Below, one piece after another: positions 9,111-18,317 of a DNA stretch of 64,000 bases. Position numbers and translations under genes: made by a program. The first letter of the stretch is position 1; each line of letters begins with the position of its first letter. The DNA comes from Nostoc sp. FACHB-152. Its GTDB lineage: Bacteria; Cyanobacteriota; Cyanobacteriia; Cyanobacteriales; Nostocaceae. The stretch spans positions 1 through 64,000 of the forward strand of contig NZ_JACJRV010000033.1 of NCBI RefSeq assembly GCF_014697475.1. Reading direction: 5' to 3'. Under the pieces are notes generated by a model, which saw only the letters and a program-made list of their open reading frames with translations, ran no database searches and was not told the origin of the DNA.

Positions 9111-10090
9111 GCTTCTAACCTCGGATCGCTTAGAGTCAGAGGTTTTTTCACCAACTGCAAGAAATAATTAGCCAGTTGAGTTGGCAGAACTAGTTTCAAA
9201 AGCAGCTTGATGATTAATTTTTGAGTTGTTGTATCTAGTAAAACTTGAGGGTTGAGGCGAATTGCTGACCATATATGCTGGTGCGCTTGGCTAACGCTAT
9301 TGGTATCACTACGATGTTGCAAATACAAACCAGCAAAATAGATATGAAAACTCACCATCGTATACCTTTTAAGGTATTGAAGTTCTGGAGGAGCTGCTTG
9401 ATATGCCTTTTTCATAGCGATGAGAGCAGCTTCCTTCATCTGCTCAACTTTAGATGACATTGCTCCAGGTGTTCGACGATAAAGTATCTGGTGCTTAGGT
9501 ATCACAACAAAATCCCACCGAGTTGATAGCCGCAGCCAGTAGTCCCAGTCTGCACAACCAGGGCAAGCAGGATCAAAACCGCCAGTCGATTCCAGAGCTT
9601 GCCTACGTATTAGAGTATTTGAGCCATTATGAATAAAATCGCTAACTAATAACTTTTCATAAACATTACCTGTAAAAGCATACCGAGGTGATGGCAGAAA
9701 TGATAAAGGTTTTCCTTGTTCATCCACATCCATAAAACAAGTCCAGCTATAAGCAACTCCTGCTTCTGGATTCTCTTCCAAGGCTATCAATTGCCTTTCT
9801 AGTTTATCAGCTGTCCACAAATCATCAGCATCAAGAAAGGCAATAAATTCACCAGTTGCCTGAGAAATACCCCGATTACGAGCTACGGGTAGTCCACCAT
9901 TTTCATAGGAAAAAATTTTTAAGCGTTCATCTTGAATACTCTCAACTATTTCTACTGTTCTGTCTTTTGAGCCATCATTAATGACAATTAATTCAAAATC
10001 CGAAAAAGTTTGTTTTTGAACTGATTTGATGGTTTCTGCTATAGTTTTTTCGGCATTGTAAGCAGGAATGATCACAGAAATTTTGGGCAT
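9107..10090 (-). CDS. Glycosyltransferase family 2 (paralogue)
   Basis: This GT2 protein has the same motif order as its paralogue at 4193: PKISVIIPAYNAEKT, DFELIVINDGSKD, FLDADDLW and a CADWDYWLRLS acceptor motif. The two also share their C-terminal region (YLKRY...SAIRLNPQVLL), so the whole gene rather than only the catalytic domain was duplicated. Its TGA stop overlaps the ATG of the following GT4 gene by four bases. A GTGAG sequence lies a few bases upstream of its ATG. It probably adds a sugar similar to that added by its paralogue, to a different acceptor. Confidence 0.9.
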   Translation of the reverse strand: MPKISVIIPAYNAEKTIAETIKSVQKQTFSDFELIVINDGSKDRTVEIVESIQDERLKIFSYENGGLPVARNRGISQATGEFIAFLDADDLWTADKLERQLIALEENPEAGVAYSWTCFMDVDEQGKPLSFLPSPRYAFTGNVYEKLLVSDFIHNGSNTLIRRQALESTGGFDPACPGCADWDYWLRLSTRWDFVVIPKHQILYRRTPGAMSSKVEQMKEAALIAMKKAYQAAPPELQYLKRYTMVSFHIYFAGLYLQHRSDTNSVSQAHQHIWSAIRLNPQVLLDTTTQKLIIKLLLKLVLPTQLANYFLQLVKKPLTLSDPRLEA

Positions 10091-10126
10091 ATTCTCACTA
10101 TCAATAATTAGTAATGAAATGAGGTT

Positions 10127-11092
10127 TCAACGGGCGATCGCTACTATGCGCTGACGCAGATTATAAACATAAGATAAAAATATTTTGTAACCTTCAGTCC
10201 CAAACCAACTCATTAGAGTAATAGCAATACTCAAGCGCATAAATTCTTGTGAAAAGCATATCCAAGGGTAGTAAGCTAAAGCTTTTGCTCGAAAATTAGC
10301 TGCACTTTTCCAATCTTGAGCTTGGCTTTGTAAAGCTTTCCAAGCTAAACAGATATTAGCAAAACCATAGCTGCGATTTTTTAAATACTGCAACTCGGAT
10401 GGTGCAGCAGAGAAAGCTTTTTCAATCACGATCTCAAAACTGCGCGCCATTGCTTCCCAATTTCTGGATGCACTACCAGATAATTGTCGATAGTAAACCA
10501 AAGGTTCCTTCACTACTTTAAAAGAATAGCGAGATGCTATGCGTAGCCACATATCCCAATCTTCAAGATATGAGCCTAAATTGCGATCAAACAGTCCGAT
10601 ATCCTCAAAGCAAGAGCGACGCACCATTGCTACGCTGCCAGACTCAACAATGTTGTGTTCAGTCAGCTTTTGCCAAACATCTCCCTCTGCCTGATTTTTG
10701 AACACTCTGCCCGTAGGTTTACCCATTTCATCAATGAAGGCAACCCAAGTGTATACCAATGCCACTTCTGGATTTTCTTCCATAACACGCAGTTGTTTTT
10801 CTAGCTTGGTTGGCTCCCACAAGTCATCAGCGTCTAAAAATGTTATGTACTCTCCTTTGGCATGAGCAATTCCGGTATTGCGCGCTCCTGCTAAACCTTG
10901 ATTTTCCTGAGTAATCAACTTTACTCGTGGGTCTTTTATCTGAGAAACCCATCGCTCAGTTTCATCTGCACTCCCATCATTAACAACTATTACCTCAAAG
11001 TCAGTGAAGGTTTGGCTTAGAACATTTTCTATTGTTTCTGGGAGATAATTCATCGCATTATAGGCTGGAATTAACACAGAAATTTTTGGCAT
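10127..11092 (-). CDS. Glycosyltransferase family 2 (paralogue)
   Basis: This is the third member of the GT2 group in the locus. It reads PKISVLIPAYNAMNYLPET, DFEVIVVNDGSADE, FLDADDLW and YLEDWDMWLRIASRY. It is more distant from the other two than they are from each other. GAGGAG sits 6 bases before the ATG, the best ribosome site among the transferase genes of the locus. It lies between the polymerase-like gene upstream and the GT2/GT4 coupled pair downstream, consistent with one polycistronic message. Confidence 0.9.
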   Translation of the reverse strand: MPKISVLIPAYNAMNYLPETIENVLSQTFTDFEVIVVNDGSADETERWVSQIKDPRVKLITQENQGLAGARNTGIAHAKGEYITFLDADDLWEPTKLEKQLRVMEENPEVALVYTWVAFIDEMGKPTGRVFKNQAEGDVWQKLTEHNIVESGSVAMVRRSCFEDIGLFDRNLGSYLEDWDMWLRIASRYSFKVVKEPLVYYRQLSGSASRNWEAMARSFEIVIEKAFSAAPSELQYLKNRSYGFANICLAWKALQSQAQDWKSAANFRAKALAYYPWICFSQEFMRLSIAITLMSWFGTEGYKIFLSYVYNLRQRIVAIAR

Positions 11093-11152
11093 ATTTATCT
11101 CCTCATTTAAATATATTTAATTAACTACATTAAACTTAATTTCGGATATAAA

Positions 11153-12448
11153 TTAACATAGTTCATATGTTTTTGATTTACCTTTTTCAAATATAAATTC
11201 TTGTTTAAATGCAATTCCTAATATCAATAAACCAGGCCAACAGATATAAGCTAAAGTTTCTATATTTTCAGCAAATGTGAAAAAGAAAATAACTAAAAGG
11301 ATACTTAATCCAACCTTCGCCTGTTTATTAGTTTGAGCTTTAATCAGCAAATTTATAAAACTCCACGCGAAAGGCACTGCTAAGGCAATGCAGCCAACTA
11401 ATCCATGACTATATAAAGTACCAAACCATGCATGGTGAGAACCAATTGGCCTGTGTCCTACTATTGCTGGCCCTTTGGATTCCATACGACCATGCCCCCA
11501 GATTGGTGCCTCGTTCCACCAAGCCTCTAGTGCCATCCGCCTTAATCTAGCCCGCACTTCTGAAGAACCAGAACGAGCTTTATTGAACTTATCATTAAAA
11601 CTTTCTAGATAAGTAATCAATGTTGATGAAAATATACCTAGCAGTGTACTAACAAATCCTACTAAGAAATGTACCCAAGGACGAAGGAGATTAGTTAATA
11701 TCCACATCGATACTATAACTAATGGTAGACATATTATGGCTAACCTAGATACTGAGCCAAAAATCATAGCCACAGCACCAACCATTCCCAACCATCGCCA
11801 CTTTTTGTTACTTTCCTGTTGAGCAAGACAAAAGTAGATATTACCAACTAATCCTAAAGCAGGAGGCCAAGGAGCAAACAATTGCAAGCGTGGTTGATTT
11901 TCGTCAATAACATAGAATAAATAGACTCTATAACTATCAATTACTCCGCCAAATGCCTGGAGAGGCGAAACGTAAGAAAAAATTTCAATTTTTAGGAACT
12001 TAGCTATGCTACAGATCATTACTATAATTAAGCTCTGTAAGCACAAAATACATACGGCTCGATAAATTATTTTGGAACGGATATTGAGGTGACCTATTAG
12101 AGGAAATAAAGCTAATAGTCCCCAATTTCTATACCACATAAATGAGGATCTAAATATTTGCTCAATTCCTAAAGAAAAATTTAAATGCCCTACAATTAAA
12201 GCAAATTCTATCACCAGCATAGCAACAATCCATACCCAAGCTGATGGGGAGATAGTAATTTTTTCAGCTAGAGGTGTATTTTCTGTTTGATTCCAGAGTT
12301 TTCTTAGTAGATAAAATGTTAAGTAAGAAGCTAAGAACGTGGCACAAACATACTGTGCGCCAAGTAGATACATTGGATAAGTGCCGATAATGTAGTACCA
12401 AACTAGGAATTCAGGAGTATTTTGTGGCTTAATTGTAGTACTGCTCAC
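11153..12448 (-). CDS. Wzy/O-antigen ligase-type polymerase
   Basis: This 431-residue protein has about 10-12 hydrophobic segments and a large polar loop in its second half, the layout of the O-antigen polymerase/ligase (Wzy, WaaL) family. The loop holds WWNEAPIWGHGRMESKGP followed by HRPIGSHHAWFGTLYSHGLVG, which matches the conserved G-x-x-x-x-x-H-N/H type region of the family. In a Wzx/Wzy locus the simplest reading is polymerisation of repeat units on the outer face of the cytoplasmic membrane. A ligase role is possible, because the two are hard to separate by sequence. The start is GTG with only a weak ribosome site. Confidence 0.8.
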   Translation of the reverse strand: MSSTTIKPQNTPEFLVWYYIIGTYPMYLLGAQYVCATFLASYLTFYLLRKLWNQTENTPLAEKITISPSAWVWIVAMLVIEFALIVGHLNFSLGIEQIFRSSFMWYRNWGLLALFPLIGHLNIRSKIIYRAVCILCLQSLIIVMICSIAKFLKIEIFSYVSPLQAFGGVIDSYRVYLFYVIDENQPRLQLFAPWPPALGLVGNIYFCLAQQESNKKWRWLGMVGAVAMIFGSVSRLAIICLPLVIVSMWILTNLLRPWVHFLVGFVSTLLGIFSSTLITYLESFNDKFNKARSGSSEVRARLRRMALEAWWNEAPIWGHGRMESKGPAIVGHRPIGSHHAWFGTLYSHGLVGCIALAVPFAWSFINLLIKAQTNKQAKVGLSILLVIFFFTFAENIETLAYICWPGLLILGIAFKQEFIFEKGKSKTYELC

Positions 12449-12482
12449 TGGTGATTAACAAAATAATAAATTTACTCAAAAG

Positions 12483-13901
12483 TTAAAGTTCTCTGATGTC
12501 GGTTGATTTATTCTGACTTTTATGATTGTTAAACCATAGGAATCCGACTCCTGTTGTTAAGAAAAAAGAACCAACAACTGCACCAAACAATACCAATAGG
12601 GTCTTAGGTGAACTAGATTCTGCTGGTAGGTTTGGTGGAGATAGTAGTACAAATTGTGGATAGTAGACAGAAATATTTGACTTGCCTAAATCTAACTTAG
12701 TTAAAGTTGATGAGAAAACAGCTTCTGCTATTTTAGTATTACGTTGCAGATTGTCTAGCTGAGACTCCTTTTGAGATAGATATGTGATCCTAGATTCTAG
12801 TTGCTTAATTTGTTGAGCTAACTCTTGAGCCTGGGCTTGGAGTCCTTGTTGGTCTGTCTGAAGTGAAATTAATTGTTGGAAGAAAACTGCTCGCTCTGAG
12901 GATGCTCCCAATGAACCACCGCTATTGATATTTAGTTGCTCTATAGCCACTTGAGATACGGGTCTTCCTAGCAGCGATTGAGCTTGCTTAAGAAGTGCTG
13001 CATTAGCTGCATCTTTCTCCATCTGCTTGGTAATCACGGCGGGATGAGTAGGCATATACTTAGCACTTAAACTAGCTAACTGTCCGCTAGTTGTGCTGTA
13101 ATCACCTAAATAACGTTGAAACAACGGATTGGATTGAAGTACTAGAGCATCAACAGCGTCTTGAGCAGACAAACCTAAACTAGCTGATAGTTGCGTGAAT
13201 TTGGTACTTACTTGTTTGAGTTGGGCTAAAGTTTCAGAACGTTGTCGTCGTAATCCTTCAACGTTTACCGATAGATCTCGTAGTTGGTCACTCGAAATCA
13301 AAGGTGAATTAGCTTTGTACTCATAAAGTTGTCGTTGAGCTGCTTGCAATTTTTTACCAGCGTTATTGAGAGATGCTTCTAAACTACTGTTTTCTTTACT
13401 AGTCTCTACCTTTCTCAGTTCCTCTAACTTTGCTTCTAAAACACGTTGAAAAACGATCGCTTTTTGTTGAGCCTGTTGGGGAGTATTTCCTGCAAGTCGA
13501 AATTGCATAAAGGTAGTGTTATCTAGGATTTTGATCTGGGGTTTTCCAAAATCCTCTATAGATATGTTGAGCTGATTAGCTGCTGTTTTGATAACCTCAT
13601 CAGTCAAGGCGATGAATTTGTAGTTTTCTCTGGGATCGGAAGACTGGGTGTTGAAATTGGAGTCGCTGTAGGTAGAGGCTTGACCTATTCCTGGTAAATT
13701 TACGTTTGAAGATGTTTTAGCTCCTGGGAAAGCGATTGTCCACTCACTTGTATAACTAGCAGGGATTTTCTTTAAAACAAGTAAAGCAAGGCTCCAGATT
13801 ATGGCATTACTCAGCAGCCATAAGAGGAAATAACTTTTTCTATTTTTGACAATCTTGGTTAAGGATGAAGAAGAACGGCGGATTACTGTGAAGTCAGACA
13901 T
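12483..13901 (-). CDS. Polysaccharide chain-length regulator (Wzz/GumC type), no kinase domain
   Basis: This is a polysaccharide co-polymerase with two transmembrane helices, at about residues 25-45 and 430-455, around a long periplasmic region. That region is predicted to be coiled coil (residues about 160-395, rich in Gln, Leu and Ala). The N-terminal Wzz motif includes WTIAFPGAK, and the segment before the last helix is proline-rich (SPPNLPAESSSPKT). It should set polymer length together with the Wzy-like protein. It ends about 20 residues after the last helix, so the BY-kinase domain often fused to such proteins is absent. No separate kinase or Wza-type outer-membrane exporter is encoded in the window. 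Confidence 0.88.
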   Translation of the reverse strand: MSDFTVIRRSSSSLTKIVKNRKSYFLLWLLSNAIIWSLALLVLKKIPASYTSEWTIAFPGAKTSSNVNLPGIGQASTYSDSNFNTQSSDPRENYKFIALTDEVIKTAANQLNISIEDFGKPQIKILDNTTFMQFRLAGNTPQQAQQKAIVFQRVLEAKLEELRKVETSKENSSLEASLNNAGKKLQAAQRQLYEYKANSPLISSDQLRDLSVNVEGLRRQRSETLAQLKQVSTKFTQLSASLGLSAQDAVDALVLQSNPLFQRYLGDYSTTSGQLASLSAKYMPTHPAVITKQMEKDAANAALLKQAQSLLGRPVSQVAIEQLNINSGGSLGASSERAVFFQQLISLQTDQQGLQAQAQELAQQIKQLESRITYLSQKESQLDNLQRNTKIAEAVFSSTLTKLDLGKSNISVYYPQFVLLSPPNLPAESSSPKTLLVLFGAVVGSFFLTTGVGFLWFNNHKSQNKSTDIREL

Positions 13902-14027
13902 TGATAAATTTCCATTATTTTAATTATGCTCTAGAATTTTGGTGTTTAATCAATATTCTGGTCAGCAATCCCTAGAGCAGCTCTCATCAAAAAACAGAGA
14001 TATCTGACCTTGAATTTCTAAGTTTCT

Positions 14028-15194
14028 CTAACTCAAAACTCCTTTTCTCGAAATTTTAGTTATTTCGCTAGGTATGCCAGAAATAGTTCCATAAAGTTTC
14101 AGATTTTCAGCAGTAATCCGATCCCAGTTATAATTTACTCGCACATATTTTTGTGCATTCTTAGCCATTGCTGCCAATTGTTGGGGGTGATGAATCGCCC
14201 AATCTAAAGAATGAATACAAGAGTCTAAATTTCCAGATTCAAACAGCATTCCTCGTCCCCCATCAATCAATTGCTGGTGGGGTGGAATGTCGCTTCCTAG
14301 AACTGGTATTCCTTCCTGCATTGCTTCAAGCATTGCTAGAGGTAAACCTTCTAAATCAGAAGGAAGGACAAATAACCCTGCTCCCCGAACAATTTCCCAA
14401 AGACGAGTTCCTCGAAGTTCACCGGCAAATATAATATCTCGATTATCTGCAACTTTTTCTAATAGATTTGCGGTAAAGGACTTGGTATCACTTACACCTC
14501 CAGCCAGAACAAGTTTCCATCCAGCTGGTTTCAAAGCTGAGAAGGCATCAACCAGTAAGTCAGGACGCTTTTCTGGAACCAGTCTGCCCAAAAACACAAC
14601 ATAGCGCCCTTGCTGAAGACCTAGTTGCTTACCGTAAGCAAAGTTAGGGTCTGATTCACCGTAGCAAGCGGGGGCATTGGGAATGTAAACTGTCTCTCGA
14701 TCGTAAGTCTGCAAAAAGTAGTTTTGTAGTGCTTCTGAAACCACAATCATTCCGTGGGCAAAGCGTACTGCGGACTTCTCTCCGGCGCGAATTAAGCGCG
14801 TAGAAAAGTTGCCCCACTTGGCACGTTGCCAGTCTAGCCCCTGGCAGGTAACTACAATCTTTGCATTGGTAATTCTTGGTAAACAGGTAAATAGAGATGG
14901 GCCAAGAGCATGGAAATGAACAATATCATAGCTTTTGCCAGTGGCAGCGATCGCTCCCAATGCTGAAGTGACAAAAGCATCTACTCCTCTAAAATCTACA
15001 CTGGGTAAAGATATAACTTGAACTCCTTGATAGTCATAACTTTCCAGCCAAGAACCTTGAGTGTAAGAGGAACGGGCGAATAAATCTACAGAGTGACCCT
15101 GGGCAACTATCCGGGGATAAAGTTCCGCACAATAATGCTCAATTCCACCCTGTTTGGGAGGTAGACCTTTTGCACCGATAACAGCAATTTTCAT
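14028..15194 (-). CDS. Glycosyltransferase family 4
   Basis: This GT-B fold retaining transferase begins KIAVIGAKGLPPKQGGIEHY, the typical start of a GT4 acceptor domain. The donor domain reads YVVFLGRLVPEKRPDLLVDA and later LPSDLEGLPLAMLEAMQEGIPV, with both glutamates of the E-x7-E motif. The 388-residue length is standard. It is about 120 bases from the neighbouring GT4 gene upstream and about 125 bases from the chain-length regulator gene, all on the minus strand, so it fits the same transcription unit. The sugar specificity is unknown. Confidence 0.9.
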   Translation of the reverse strand: MKIAVIGAKGLPPKQGGIEHYCAELYPRIVAQGHSVDLFARSSYTQGSWLESYDYQGVQVISLPSVDFRGVDAFVTSALGAIAATGKSYDIVHFHALGPSLFTCLPRITNAKIVVTCQGLDWQRAKWGNFSTRLIRAGEKSAVRFAHGMIVVSEALQNYFLQTYDRETVYIPNAPACYGESDPNFAYGKQLGLQQGRYVVFLGRLVPEKRPDLLVDAFSALKPAGWKLVLAGGVSDTKSFTANLLEKVADNRDIIFAGELRGTRLWEIVRGAGLFVLPSDLEGLPLAMLEAMQEGIPVLGSDIPPHQQLIDGGRGMLFESGNLDSCIHSLDWAIHHPQQLAAMAKNAQKYVRVNYNWDRITAENLKLYGTISGIPSEITKISRKGVLS

Positions 15195-15316
15195 AGTTAA
15201 AATTTACGTTCAAAAATGGTGTACAACCTGATACTCAATAAATCTCTATGGAGTTTTATGTGTTAAAATTATTGCCTGTGCTTTTGGTCTATCAGTTTTT
15301 GTATTTGGTTAAACTG

Positions 15317-16540
15317 CTAATTCACACAACCAACAGCCGAGAAATTTCGCTTTTCCCAACGAGTAAACATATCGCTGTAAACATCTCTCATAACAGTCTG
15401 TGCCGCATAACGCTGTGCTGTGCGTACACAAGATGCACTTGGGTAATTTTCTGGATGTAGGATTACTTGCTCTAAAGCATCTGCTAAACACTCTGGAGAG
15501 CGCTGTTCACAGACAACCCCATTATCAGCAGTTAGTAGTTTTGGGGTTTCACCACATCTAGTGCTAACTACTGGAGTTCCACTGGCTAATGCTTCTAAAA
15601 CTACTAAAGGTAGACCTTCGTAGGCACTGCTCAGGACAAAAACACTACTGACCCGATGCAACTGGGCGAGTTCCTGTATTGGGACTGCTCCTAGCATTGT
15701 TACCCGATTAGATAGTCCTAACTGAGTGATTTCTATACGTATTTTTGCCGCCAGTTCGCCATCACCAGCTATTAGTAAGTGAGTATGTGGTTGATTTAAA
15801 GCGGCGATCGCACGTACTAACAAAATCGGATCTTTTTGAGGATGTAACCGCCCAGCAAACAGAACAAAGCGTGTTTTCTCGCTCAAGCCCAATTTTGTTG
15901 CTAGTTCTCGTCTTTGTGCGTCTCTTTGTTCTTGACTCACAGAATAGAAAATCTCGTTATCAAATGAATTTTTGATATATGCAACGCGGTCTTGGATTAG
16001 AGGATACCTCTGTTTATACAATTGTGCTGAATCAGTGTTACAGGAAAAAATCTGACTAAACTGGCTAACTAGTAGGTTTTCTAAGGCAAAATAAGCTGCG
16101 GGAAATCTGCGCCATAAAATCGCATTTTTATCCCCAACCGCCTGAATTTGCGTTTGAATATCGTTATGAATAAACAAGGTTTTCTCCCCCTGCCAATTTA
16201 GGGCGACTAAACTTGGTTCCAGTCGGTGAAAGTGCATAAAGTCTGAGGCGAAGTTACGACCAACAAGTGCAGATGTATACTTGAGTGTGGTTGGGATCAA
16301 ACTTCTAAAATTATCATTTTCCAAGGTAAATAGGGGAAAGAAGCTAATTTCTCGACCAGCTAATTCTGCTTGGTGCCACTTACCAACTGTTTGAGTGCGA
16401 TCGCTCGCTGTACCTACTACTCGCACTTCAAATTCATTGGGAGCGTATTTAATAAATGTATTGATCAGTGTTTGTATTCCACCAATAGTAGAGTGCCAAG
16501 GATTATACTGATAAAAAATAGTTAAAACAGGTTTACGCAT
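15317..16540 (-). CDS. Glycosyltransferase family 4
   Basis: This GT-B fold transferase starts with a strand reading LTIFYQYNPWHSTIGGIQTL. The donor-binding part reads FVLFAGRLHPQKDPILLVRA and then LSSAYEGLPLVVLEALASGTPV, which carries the E-x7-E signature. Its N-terminal domain differs from the other two GT4 proteins, so it is not a recent copy. It follows the initiating sugar transferase gene after a 315-base gap, which is unusually long within this locus and holds a short reading frame with a strong ribosome site. Confidence 0.9.
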   Translation of the reverse strand: MRKPVLTIFYQYNPWHSTIGGIQTLINTFIKYAPNEFEVRVVGTASDRTQTVGKWHQAELAGREISFFPLFTLENDNFRSLIPTTLKYTSALVGRNFASDFMHFHRLEPSLVALNWQGEKTLFIHNDIQTQIQAVGDKNAILWRRFPAAYFALENLLVSQFSQIFSCNTDSAQLYKQRYPLIQDRVAYIKNSFDNEIFYSVSQEQRDAQRRELATKLGLSEKTRFVLFAGRLHPQKDPILLVRAIAALNQPHTHLLIAGDGELAAKIRIEITQLGLSNRVTMLGAVPIQELAQLHRVSSVFVLSSAYEGLPLVVLEALASGTPVVSTRCGETPKLLTADNGVVCEQRSPECLADALEQVILHPENYPSASCVRTAQRYAAQTVMRDVYSDMFTRWEKRNFSAVGCVN

Positions 16541-16720
16541 TGTTTTTATAATTAGCCTATACCTTGTAAAGATTTTTATAACTGTTAATATCTAAAAATA
16601 TTTACTAATTATAAAAGTATTTTTACGTACAAAAGCCTGAGCTTTTTACTAAGTAAAGTATCTTTACTCCTATAGCATCCCTTGTAAGCTCAAAGAGCAA
16701 CACTATCTATAGATACCGTC

Positions 16721-16783
16721 CTAGATAAATATATAGGTATCCATCAAGTTATCCGCTTGGATATTATTACTTGCAGACATCAT
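16721..16783 (-). CDS. Possible 20-residue leader or micro-protein
   Basis: The sequence AGGAGG, a perfect Shine-Dalgarno core, lies 5 bases before a double ATG at 16783/16780. It opens a 20-codon frame, MMSASNNIQADNLMDTYIFI, ending in TAG. The frame sits between the initiating sugar transferase and the next GT4 gene, on the same strand. It could be a translated leader controlling downstream expression, a small membrane-associated peptide (its C-terminus is hydrophobic), or the remnant of a lost gene. No larger gene uses this ribosome site. Without comparative data the coding call is tentative. Confidence 0.35.
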   Translation of the reverse strand: MMSASNNIQADNLMDTYIFI

Positions 16784-16855
16784 GCTTGCCTCCTAAGGGT
16801 AAATACTCTGTATAACCAGCTAGAGCTAATGCAATTGCAAATTAACGGTGAATTA

Positions 16856-17548
16856 CTAGAAAGCACCGTTTTTCTTTAACACAACCTGAAGAGTTTTGAG
16901 AATCAAAATCAGATCGTAAGTAATAGACCACTTACGTTGATAGTTAATATCCATACAAACAATATCTTCAAAGTCTTTAATGCTGGAACGGCCATTAACT
17001 TGCCATTCGCCAGTCATACCTGGTTTGACATTCAACCTCTCCCAGTGATGATGTGAGTAGTACTTGACTTCATCAGTACTTGGAGGACGAGTTCCAACTA
17101 GACTCATTTCTCCTCGTAGCACATTCCAAAACTGAGGAAGTTCGTCTAAACTCGTGCGCCGCAGAAACCTGCCTACACGAGTAATTCGAGGGTCATTCTC
17201 ATTTTTGAAAATATGATTACCCTTAGCTTGGTTATCAACTAGATGTTTAAGTCGGTCAGCCTCCACTACCATAGAACGAAATTTCCAAATCCGAAAAGTC
17301 CGTCCGTTCAGACCACAGCGAATTTGACTGTAGAAGATAGGGCCAGGGTTATCTAATTTAATAGCTATCGCAACTGGAATTAGAATAACTGCTGTGATTA
17401 CTAGCCCTAAAATAGCGCCCACGATGTCAATTATGCGCTTTGTTTTGCTGGTAACAGAAGGATGAACTAAAAACTCAGCAACATTAGCAGCGTAAATATT
17501 ATCTGTATTTTTTATGGAATTTTGACGGGAAGTAGGGAGCTTAGGCAT
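16856..17548 (-). CDS. Initiating undecaprenyl-phosphate sugar phosphotransferase
   Basis: This 230-residue protein belongs to the bacterial sugar transferase family (WcaJ/WbaP/ExoY-like), which moves a sugar-1-phosphate onto undecaprenyl phosphate to start a repeat unit. One membrane helix lies at about residues 40-62. It is followed by the catalytic signatures FYSQIRCGLNGRTF, KFRSMV, RRTSLDELPQFWNVLRGEMS and LVGTRPP, then LNVKPGMTGEWQVNGRS. It is the short monotopic form, without the extra N-terminal membrane and Rossmann domains. It is the first gene of the leftward polysaccharide locus, which fits its role as the committing step. The 439 bases upstream should hold the operon promoter. Confidence 0.92.
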   Translation of the reverse strand: MPKLPTSRQNSIKNTDNIYAANVAEFLVHPSVTSKTKRIIDIVGAILGLVITAVILIPVAIAIKLDNPGPIFYSQIRCGLNGRTFRIWKFRSMVVEADRLKHLVDNQAKGNHIFKNENDPRITRVGRFLRRTSLDELPQFWNVLRGEMSLVGTRPPSTDEVKYYSHHHWERLNVKPGMTGEWQVNGRSSIKDFEDIVCMDINYQRKWSITYDLILILKTLQVVLKKNGAF

Positions 17549-17987
17549 AGTAATTACAGTTTTCGTTAGTCAGTTTCATCAGTCAGTAGGTTGAGCAAGT
17601 CAACCGCTAGAACGCTAGCAGTTAATAGATGTATTGGTTTTGATATTAGATTTCTCATATTTGCATTACATATACTTAAGCACTATTTAAGATTTTGTAT
17701 AGATGGAGGCTCTTTTTCTCAGTCTGATTACAGTCTCTTCTTCAACTAGCGATCGCAATACTATCTAATGACTAATTAGGGTTTGATATCTACAGCGTCC
17801 TAGTATGAGAATAAAATTGTCCATTTAACTATCCACTTGACCGTATCGTATAAAAACACTAAACCTCATACTAGTGAATAGTATTCAAACTAAGCTATTT
17901 TTCTGGAATTAATAACAAAGGAAAAAGTCAGGCTGACTTATTGCTTATAAGCAATATCGCTCTTATTTAAGTATATATGTATAAAAA
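17549..17987. other. Intergenic region upstream of the polysaccharide locus
   Basis: This 439-base AT-rich stretch lies between the divergent sugar transferase gene and the small plus-strand gene, and probably holds both promoters. I could not identify a clear -10/-35 pair, operator or small RNA in it. Confidence 0.4.
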
Positions 17988-18317
17988 ATGCCATTAATTA
18001 AACCTCATATCATTGCTATGGAAACACCTAGAATTATGGTCATTGGAAGTAAGGTTACTACTGTACAAAGCGTTAGTAGTTATTGCCTGAAATATAATTT
18101 TGAAGTGTTTCCTTATTATGGAACTCCCCTAGTTGAAGAGATTACTCTGTTTGCTCCTCATGCGTTGGTGCTATGCCTACCTATCTGTGATGACTTCCAA
18201 GCTCAGGTGGTTCAACCTTATATCTTGTGGTCAGAACAACCCTCAAGTGGGAAATCATTATTAGTTTCCACCGCTACGGAACTGTATACTTCTTTACAAA
18301 AAGTACTAGCAGCTTAA
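17988..18317 (+). CDS. Small pseudo-receiver-like protein
   Basis: This 109-residue protein has no clear match, but its pattern resembles a shortened response-regulator receiver. A first strand reads RIMVIGSK, a helix follows, a strand ends in FEVFPYYG, and PHALVLCLP lies where the phospho-acceptor strand would be. The acidic pair after the first strand and the phospho-acceptor aspartate are both missing, so it would not be phosphorylated in the usual way. A start at the internal ATG (18018) is possible. Its TAA stop shares bases with the stop of the convergent response regulator. The function is unknown; binding a signalling partner is a guess. Confidence 0.5.
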   Translation: MPLIKPHIIAMETPRIMVIGSKVTTVQSVSSYCLKYNFEVFPYYGTPLVEEITLFAPHALVLCLPICDDFQAQVVQPYILWSEQPSSGKSLLVSTATELYTSLQKVLAA

